Shown one piece after another: positions 57,848 to 64,000 of a stretch of DNA of 64,000 nucleotides; position 1 is the first letter of the stretch; each line of letters opens with the position of its first letter. The position numbers were made by a program, and so were the translations under genes. The notes under the pieces were generated by a model. That model saw only the letters and a program-made list of their open reading frames with translations. It did no database searches and had not been told where the DNA came from. The DNA is from Candidatus Altimarinota bacterium (GTDB lineage Bacteria > Cyanobacteriota > Cyanobacteriia > Cyanobacteriales > Microcystaceae), in assembly GCA_012031035.1 (NCBI GenBank), contig JAAUUT010000007.1, positions 29,824-93,823 on the forward strand, given 5' to 3'.

Positions 57848-58828
57848 TTAATCGATGTAAAAATTGACGAATAAAGCGAATAAAAAGATCGATTGTCCTG
57901 CCAAAATTAGCAAATAAAGCACAAATTTTGGGCGAAAGACTGATAACATCAACGCGAGTGCTTTGATATCGATAATCGAACCAAAAAGTAAAAAAGCTAG
58001 CAAAGAGCCTTTTAAAAATGGAATGCTCGAAAAACTAAATGAAAAACTAGCAGCAACAGAGCTAATCGACCAGACAGCACCCAAAAGCAACATCGCTAAA
58101 ATTTGGGTGACTGGAGATATGACCCAGTTGAGAAGCGCCGCTTGGGGGAGAAAAGCTTGACCGATTGACGCGATCGCGCAACCAATTCCCAAAAAACTCC
58201 CCAACTCGATTGATTCGCGCACGACATTTTCTACAAAAAGATTGAGAGATAATTTCCAGGGTTTATAATGCGTCGTCGATTGGTAGTCGTAAACCAAATT
58301 CCCGACTCGATGTAGCGGATCGCTTTGTGGCGGCGATTCTAAAAAACTACCCGACCGCAACAAAGTAGAGCGACTTTCAATCCCGTGGATTTCTCCCTCA
58401 ATCGGAAGTTTATCTTGATAAGTGCTAAAAATACAGCCAATAACAAAGGCAATAACCCAAGCTAACATAACTCTTAGAAAAATCATTTCCGGTTGTGCCC
58501 GAAAAGCCTTCCAAGTAGACCAAAGAACGATAGGATTGACAGTAGAAGCTGCGACGAGAAAACTGATTGCAATTGGGATCGGTACGCCATGCAGTAAAAG
58601 TCGTCGCGTTACGGGGATATTGCCGTATTGTCCTACCGGAAGTATCATTCCTAAACCGCTACCAAAAATAGCCCCTAGAATGCTATTGCGAGGTAACTTG
58701 AGCGCAAATTGGCGCTCGTCTACAAAGACGAGTAACCAACTAGAAACTAAAATTCCCAATAGTAAGAAAGGGAGAGTCTCCAACAAGGCGCTTAGAAAAA
58801 GAGTGACAATATAACTTAGCTGGGTCAT
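57848..58828 (-). CDS. Permease (DUF318/YraQ family)
   Basis: 326 residues from the ATG at 58828 (a TTG 12 codons upstream is possible). About eight membrane helices. The hallmark P-V-G-Q-Y-G-N-I-P-V-T-R-R, with a second matching segment around I-G-C-A-I-A-S-I-G-Q-A, marks the family, in which duplicated halves carry a loop implicated in metal or small-molecule export. A histidine-poor cytoplasmic loop of about 70 residues splits the halves. Substrate unknown. Confidence 0.8.
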   Translation of the reverse strand: MTQLSYIVTLFLSALLETLPFLLLGILVSSWLLVFVDERQFALKLPRNSILGAIFGSGLGMILPVGQYGNIPVTRRLLLHGVPIPIAISFLVAASTVNPIVLWSTWKAFRAQPEMIFLRVMLAWVIAFVIGCIFSTYQDKLPIEGEIHGIESRSTLLRSGSFLESPPQSDPLHRVGNLVYDYQSTTHYKPWKLSLNLFVENVVRESIELGSFLGIGCAIASIGQAFLPQAALLNWVISPVTQILAMLLLGAVWSISSVAASFSFSFSSIPFLKGSLLAFLLFGSIIDIKALALMLSVFRPKFVLYLLILAGQSIFLFALFVNFYID

Positions 58829-59168
58829 GTTAGCGCGATCGGTCGATTGGGTCTTGGATGTCAAACTTAAAAAATAAGCCGATTCTAAAGTTTTATCAAC
58901 CGTCAGAAAAGTGCAATCGTTTCTTACGATATCCTATGTTCGCCAAGACTAGTAATTGGTCGAGTGAAACTTGAGGGGAAAAAAGAAACCGACGCGCAAG
59001 CTCAGAAGGGCGGTAGCGAAGCAGAAGAAACATCAAGGGGAAGAAGAAAAGGAAAATTTTTACCTCAAAACTAACTCTGCGTCAGAATCAATTTGACACA
59101 GTTGGACGACAAACATCAATTTCTTGAAATAATTAAGTGTCGGAAAAAAACTACTAAATTTAGAAAAT
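58829..59168. other. Intergenic region between the permease and a hypothetical gene
   Basis: About 340 bp with no gene seen. A purine-rich stretch lies at 58975-59050. It presumably carries divergent promoters. Confidence 0.4.
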
Positions 59169-59651
59169 ATGGATGAAAATAGTTCAAAATTAAATTTATT
59201 TGAAATGAGTAATACTGACAAATATCCTTTTTTGTCAATCGCTTTAGAAAAACTCTTTACAAGACACGAGAAATCTTACGGATATTTTAAAATCGGCAAA
59301 GAAGATAATTTATCTTTGTTAAAACTTCCATTTTTTCCCATTTTAAAGTTTTATAAAAATGAGAATTATTATATTTATAGAGCTTATTGGGATGAGGGTC
59401 TAGAACCTGAGAAAAAATTAGCTGTTCGAGTAAGTAAAAAACAAAAAAAAGTCAACCTTTCTAAGGGGTCGAATCGAGAAGAAGTACAAAAAATCTATGA
59501 AGTTATTATTAAATACGATTCGCGATCGGAAATTCATTTAATTAATAAAATGCTTGCCAAGCTAATTCTCGCTCGCATAGAAGAAAATCTATCCCTTGGC
59601 AGAACGGCTGAAGAAATTAAGCCGTTGGCAATGATAACAGAAGAAAATTAG
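59169..59651 (+). CDS. Hypothetical protein (160 aa)
   Basis: 160 residues, lysine- and glutamate-rich, with no recognised family. It has a compact mid part (Y-P-F-L-S-I-A-L-E-K-L-F, then L-K-L-P-F-F-P-I-L-K-F-Y) and a C-terminal helix (L-A-K-L-I-L-A-R-I-E-E-N-L-S-L-G-R-T). AT-rich codon use compared with its neighbours may indicate recent acquisition. Confidence 0.6.
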   Translation: MDENSSKLNLFEMSNTDKYPFLSIALEKLFTRHEKSYGYFKIGKEDNLSLLKLPFFPILKFYKNENYYIYRAYWDEGLEPEKKLAVRVSKKQKKVNLSKGSNREEVQKIYEVIIKYDSRSEIHLINKMLAKLILARIEENLSLGRTAEEIKPLAMITEEN

Positions 59652-59758
59652 CAAGCAATCTAGGTTTTAGCATGCGATCGCAACTAGGTTGAAGCAGGAC
59701 TAATTTCGTAAAGAGGCTAAGCGCGATCGCCTCCTAGAGCAAACATCGCATCGTATTT

Positions 59759-59884
59759 TTAAGATTTTAAAGGAAGGCGTTTTTTAACTGTTCTCATCTC
59801 CTGCTGATAAGACTCAACTACCCAAATTGTGATTCCTAGCAGAATTAGACAGATTACCACAGAGATTATTGTTACACTATCCAT
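59759..59884 (-). CDS. Small single-helix membrane protein (41 aa)
   Basis: An ATG-initiated 41-residue frame: a membrane helix (V-T-I-I-S-V-V-I-C-L-I-L-L-G-I-T-I-W-V-V) followed by a basic tail (Q-Q-E-M-R-T-V-K-K-R-L). The one-helix-plus-basic-tail layout resembles small photosynthesis-associated proteins. No strong ribosome site. It could be real; homologues would decide. Confidence 0.4.
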   Translation of the reverse strand: MDSVTIISVVICLILLGITIWVVESYQQEMRTVKKRLPLKS

Positions 59885-60186
59885 TATTAATTTTCTTAAT
59901 TATCGCTCGTTATTAAGTCTACTGAATTAAGAACTAATTCTACAATTTCATAATCTTCTTTGGTAATTCTAACCAACTGTGCGATCGCGTTATTGTATTT
60001 TAGACTTTTAAAAAGCGTTAAAAAAAATCAGGCTTAGTTTATCTGTAAAAGTGACAGGGAACTGGGAAAATAAGGAGACAAGGAGGACAAAGAAGAAACT
60101 CTTTTAATCCCCTCGCTCCTCGTCCCACATCGCCTTTGGTGGCTCGCAGAGCGTGCGCGTTATCACCAATTCCCAGTCGCCAAAAC
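59885..60186. other. Intergenic region
   Basis: About 300 bp without a gene. A GC-rich patch at 60115-60170 stands out from the AT-rich surroundings and resembles small dispersed repeats of other cyanobacteria; origin not determined. Confidence 0.4.
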
Positions 60187-61522
60187 CTATTGAGCAGGAT
60201 TTACTTTATCAATAATTTCTAGCGTTCCATCATCTTTTACCGTCCAGACATCGTAACTTCCTATAACATCACCATTTTCGTCGATATCGACATTCCCGCT
60301 AGCGCCTTGGTAATCGATATCTTCACCTTTTTTAACCATCTCCATCGCCTTGCAAGGATCGGTTACGGCCGTACCGGGGGCACTAGACACTTCTCGAATT
60401 TTGCTAGCATTCCCTCCCCTGTATTCGCTTTAGCAGCTTGGGCCGCTAACATCAAAAGTACGGCAGCATCCCAAGTATGAGGCACATAAACCGTTACTTC
60501 CTTACCCGTCTTTTCTTTCCAAATTGTAGTAAAATCCGCTAATGCTTTACCATCTGCCCCTGGAACCGTACCTAGTGCCCCAGCAATAATCGATTTACCA
60601 TCGGTAGTTTTGCCCGTTGCTTTGACAAAATCTTCTGAATAAACCCCATCGGTTAGCAACAGCGTTACCCCCTCCATCAATCCTTGCTTGTAAGCGGCTT
60701 CTAGAAGCAAGCTACCCGTCTCGGCATAGAGTACGGCAGCAACTGCATCGGGCTTACCTGCAAAGGCCGCAGCCGCCTCGCTATCGAGGGTTGCCGCTTT
60801 GGGATCGTAGCGAACCGGATTACTTTTATCGGTAATCTTGCCCCCTGACTTTTCAAAAGAACCAACAAAGGCTTTCTCAAAACCAACGCCGTAATCGTTA
60901 TTAATGACGACCGTTCCTACGTTTTTATAACCTCTTTTCTCTGCCAATGCTGCTAACGCCTGGGCCTGATAAGTATCGGGAGGAGCCGTTCTTGCCCAAA
61001 AACCCTGAAATTCGCCTTTTTGAGCGCGTTCTGTAAAGACGGGGCTGGTACTGCCTGGAGAAATTAACATAATCTTATTGCGCACGGCAATATCGACCGC
61101 CGCACCGGATACGCTACTAGCAAAAGAACCAATCACACCAGCAACGCGATCTACATCCGCTAGTTTGGTCATTGCGGCTACCCCAGCAGTCGGATCGGTT
61201 TGGTCGTCTTCGCTGACTAAGGTAACGGGTTTGTCATTAACTCCGCCGCAAGCATTAATAGTATCAACGGCTAGTTTAGCGGCGGCTGGCATATTTTGTC
61301 CGATCGCGGAAAGATCTCCGGTAACAGGCAGTAGGGCCCCTAATTTCAGTCCGTCGCCTCCGCCAGCCGCATCGGGAGAACTTGGCGGCGAAGCTTGTCC
61401 TCCCGCGTCGGAAGTCGTTGCGTTGGGGTCTTGGCAAGCAGCTAGATTGATAGTTACAGTGCGATCGCGAGGGATAATGCTAAAGAAGACTTGATACGAC
61501 GATGTTTCTGAGTCTGACTCAT
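60187..61522 (-). CDS. Branched-chain/neutral amino acid ABC transporter substrate-binding lipoprotein, frameshifted as read
   Basis: About 445 residues. The ATG at 61522 starts a signal peptide ending in a lipobox L-A-A-C. The mature domain has L-K-L-G-A-L-L-P-V-T-G-D-L-S, G-G-V-N-D-K-P-V-T-L-V, I-L-V/M-L-I-S-P-G-S-T-S-P and N-N-D-Y-G-V-G-F, all of LivJ/LivK type (NatB-like in cyanobacteria). Two one-base deletions break the frame: a T near 61460 inside the signal peptide (restoring A-L-L-T-I-N-L-A-A-C) and an A at about 60401 (restoring L-A-K-I-R-E-V-S-S-A-P). A Gly/Pro/Ser/Ala linker of about 25 residues follows the lipobox. No permease genes are nearby. Confidence 0.85.
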
Positions 61523-61696
61523 GGGAATTTAACTCTACTCTAATTCAGTTAAAGAATTTTTAACACAATCTTTAGCTAATACGGTAAAGATTTTGTCAAG
61601 CATTAAGAAATAATTTTTGATAGCGGTTCTCGGTTCGTTGAAGGACAGTAGCTGCAATGGTTAAACTATAGAAGCTTATGATTTTTAACTGCAACG

Positions 61697-62751
61697 ATGA
61701 TTTCTTCTCCTACTCAAATTTATCCCGTTCGCTGGCATCAAGATAAAGTTCTCCTCATCGATCAAACCCGACTTCCTGGAGAATATGAAGTTGTTGAGAT
61801 TCATCGTTGCGACGATATGGCACAGGCAATTAGAACGATGATCGTGCGAGGTGCGCCAGCTATAGGCGTTGCTGCTGCCTATGGAATGTATTTAGGCGCA
61901 AAAGAGATTCAAACGAGCGATCGCGATGTCTTTTTGAAGCAGTTAGAAGCGATCGCAACTCAGTTGCGTCAAACTCGTCCTACGGCAGTTAATTTATTTT
62001 GGGCGATTTCTCGGATGCTCAAAACAGCCTATGAAACCATTGGTACAGTTGCAGAAATTCAAGCTTTTTTGTTTAAAACTGCCCAAAACATTCAAGCAGA
62101 AGACTTACAAACTTGTAAAGCGATCGGGGACAATGGATTAGCAGTTTTGCCCGATTCCCCGATAAACTCACCATTCTGACGCACTGCAATACGGGATCGC
62201 TAGCAACCGCAGGATATGGGACGGCATTAGGTGTTATTCGTTCGGCGTGGAGTGCAGGGCGACTGGCAAGAGTTTATGCCGATGAAACTCGTCCTCGCCT
62301 TCAGGGAGCAAAATTAACTGCCTGGGAATGCGTCCAAGAAGGAATTCCCGTGACGGTGATTGCCGATAGTATGGCGGCGCATTGTATGAAACAAAACGCG
62401 ATCGATGCAGCGATCGTTGGGGCAGATCGCATTGCAGCGAATGGCGATACGGCTAATAAAATTGGCACTTATTCTCTTGCGGTTGTTGCCAAAATGCACG
62501 ACGTTCCTTTCTATGTTGCAGCACCGCTTTCTACTATCGATATGAACTTACCCAATGGCGATTTAATCCCTATTGAAGAACGCCATCCCTCAGAAATTTA
62601 TCAAGTCGGAGAAACGATTATTTGTCCTACTGGCGTAGAGTTTTATAATCCAGCTTTTGATGTAACTCCTGCTCATTTAATTACTGGTATTATTACCGAA
62701 AAAGGTGTTGTAAAACCTAGCGAGTTGTCATCAATTTTTGCTCGGTCTTAA
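61697..62751 (+). CDS. mtnA: Methylthioribose-1-phosphate isomerase, frameshifted as read
   Basis: About 351 residues. The enzyme isomerises methylthioribose-1-P to methylthioribulose-1-P in methionine salvage. Seen are [34 protein letters not shown] (catalytic Cys), [11 protein letters not shown] and N-K-I-G-T-Y, all MtnA hallmarks. The frame stops at P-I-N-S-P-F near 62179; one C added to the four-base run (62157-62160) restores [10 protein letters not shown]. The rest is intact, so a consensus error is likely. Other salvage genes are not in the window. Confidence 0.93.
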
Positions 62752-62801
62752 TAAGTTTTTCGTCGATCGTAAAGTTATGAATTAAAGAAACACCACGATT
62801 C

Positions 62802-63946
62802 TTATTCTTGTGGATCGTTAGTTGGAACTCTTCGCCATTGTAATTCTCGTCTGACTCTGGCAAGATTGTTTTTGGCTTCTACATAATTGGGGTCGATCGA
62901 GATCGCTCGTTCGTAAGCTGCAACAGATTCTTCTAAATCTCCTTCTTGATAGAAAGATAACCCAAGATTGTTGTAAGCAACGGCTAGATCTGGAGCGAGT
63001 TCGATCGCTTTTTGAAAAGTTTCAATCGCATCTTCGAGTTTTCCCTGTTCTCCTAGCGCCACACCCATATTGGAATAAGCTTCTGCATAATTGGGATCGA
63101 GTGCGATCGCTTCTTCATAGGCGGCGATCGCTTCTTCCCATTTGTTCTGTTCCCCTAATGCCAAACCAAGACTATTGTAAGGAACGGCCCAATTCGGATC
63201 GAGTGCAATTGCTTTTTGAAAGGCGGCGATCGCATTAGGAAATTGTTTTTGTTGATACAGCGCCATTCCTAAATTGTTGTATACTCCCGTATAATTGGGG
63301 TCAATTTGGAGCGCTTTTTGATAGTTGGCGATCGCTTCTGTTAGTTTTCCTTGTTCTTTGAGTGCCAAACCGAGATTGTTGTAAGCTTCCGCAAAATCGG
63401 GGTCGAGTGCGATCGCTTGTTGATAGGCACTAATTGCTTCTTCTGGTTTATTTTGTTCTTCTAACGCCAGTCCGAGATTATTATGGGCTTCGACTAAATT
63501 GGGATTAACCGCGATCGCTTTTTGAAAGGCTGCGATCGCGTCGTCGATTTGGTCTTGTTTTCCAAAGATTAGACCGAGATTATTATAAGATTCAGCTAAT
63601 TTAGGATTGAGTTCGATCGCTTTTGAACAATCTTCAATGACTTTCGCGTACTCTTTCTAGAAACGATCCAACATGTTCATTGAACGATTCGAGATATTAT
63701 CTTACCAAGGACTCCCAAGCAGCTGCACGATTTTGATAAAATTGAGATAGTTCTTCAGTTGATTCTGCTGGACAAGTTTCAATGGCTTCTACAGATCGAA
63801 AGAGAGACCTCTTCATACATCCTTATCATCCACTTACGAGTATAAGCCTCGATAGCTTCATAGAATTTATTTTCACGATATTTTAGATTTCCTCATTTTT
63901 TAATTCGATCGATACGGCTAAACGACTCTAAAATAGAGGTTTTCAT
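62802..63946 (-). pseudogene. TPR-repeat protein with a damaged N-terminus
   Basis: From about 63657 to the stop at 62802 the frame is open and contains about eight to nine tetratricopeptide repeats (A-x-A-Y-N-N-L-G-x-A-L-x-x-Q, D-P-N-Y), but it has no ATG or GTG near its start. Upstream, family-like sequence continues through several frames: from an ATG at 63946 (M-K-T-S-I-L-E-S-F), then G-N-L-K-Y-R-E-N-K-F-Y-E-A-I-E-A-Y, then P-A-E-S-T-E-E-L-S-Q-F-Y-Q-N-R-A-A-A-W-E, then V-I-E-D-C-S-K-A-I-E-L-N-P. At least three indels and a TAG at 63658-63660 interrupt it. TPRs mediate protein assembly. Whether this is decay or clustered consensus errors is open. Confidence 0.65.
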
Positions 63947-64000
63947 CTCTTCAAATGAACTTCTATTCTTACTTTCACTCGATTTTCACCAGTATCTCCA

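Noticed and set aside
60115..60170. GC-rich patch considered as a tRNA or integron site
   Set aside because: No cloverleaf, no attC-type inverted cores.

Overview
The window is chromosomal DNA of a cyanobacterium. The evidence is the very frequent GCGATCGC (HIP1-type) octamer, an iron-stress isi/pcb chlorophyll-antenna cluster with flavodoxin, a BciB-type divinyl reductase, several cyanobacteria-restricted families (DUF2996 and others) and many intergenic heptanucleotide tandem repeats. No rRNA, tRNA or CRISPR array was recognised. Species cannot be fixed from the sequence alone.

Layout. 1-4953: end of a short-chain dehydrogenase, a broken four-helix-bundle gene, then an overlapping set encoding SucC-like and SucD-like proteins and an ABC exporter. 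4954-11271: iron-stress antenna locus, with two CP43-like antenna genes on the minus strand diverging from isiA, an isiA-psaL fusion, isiB (flavodoxin) and a small Cys-rich membrane protein. 11272-17208: a methyltransferase relic, dTDP-glucose dehydratase, a putative glycosyltransferase, a HAD hydrolase and a TolB-like protein. 17209-24882: HtrA protease, parvulin-like isomerase, an ABC-2 exporter pair, a B12-binding-type radical SAM protein, a 2H phosphoesterase and holA. 25215-37720: FGE-like protein, HEAT-repeat protein, PEP carboxylase, minCDE, a DUF1537 kinase, an RRM protein, an ABC-2 permease, DUF2996 and bciB. 37848-39494: what I read as a decayed chromosomal integron, made up of one phosphotransferase gene cassette with a complete attC site, an attI-like junction and a divergent remnant of an integron integrase. 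39644-51443: ParA, DUF547, a cluster of histidine kinases and response regulators, a creatininase-family protein, and a large FHA-PAS-GAF-GGDEF-EAL protein. 51895-63946: aroA, Hsp70-like protein, gene relics, ComB-like phosphatase, a methyltransferase, a permease, an amino-acid-binding lipoprotein, mtnA and a degraded TPR gene.

A technical feature colours the annotation. More than a dozen otherwise well-conserved genes (ppc, mtnA, htrA, sucC-like and others) are each interrupted by a one-base indel, nearly all in homopolymers and mostly deletions. I read most of these as consensus errors and annotate the full span as one gene. Real decay is separately visible, as deletions and in-frame stops, in the methyltransferase, GNAT, DUF2834, PLP-enzyme and integrase relics.

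How genes work together. Under iron starvation the 4999-11271 locus would replace iron-rich photosynthetic parts: CP43-like antennae around photosystem I, one of them carrying its own PsaL domain, and flavodoxin in place of ferredoxin. minCDE places the division septum. The kinase/response-regulator run at 40994-46071 looks like a self-contained signalling module. The most unusual finding is the relic integron at 37.8-39.5 kb.
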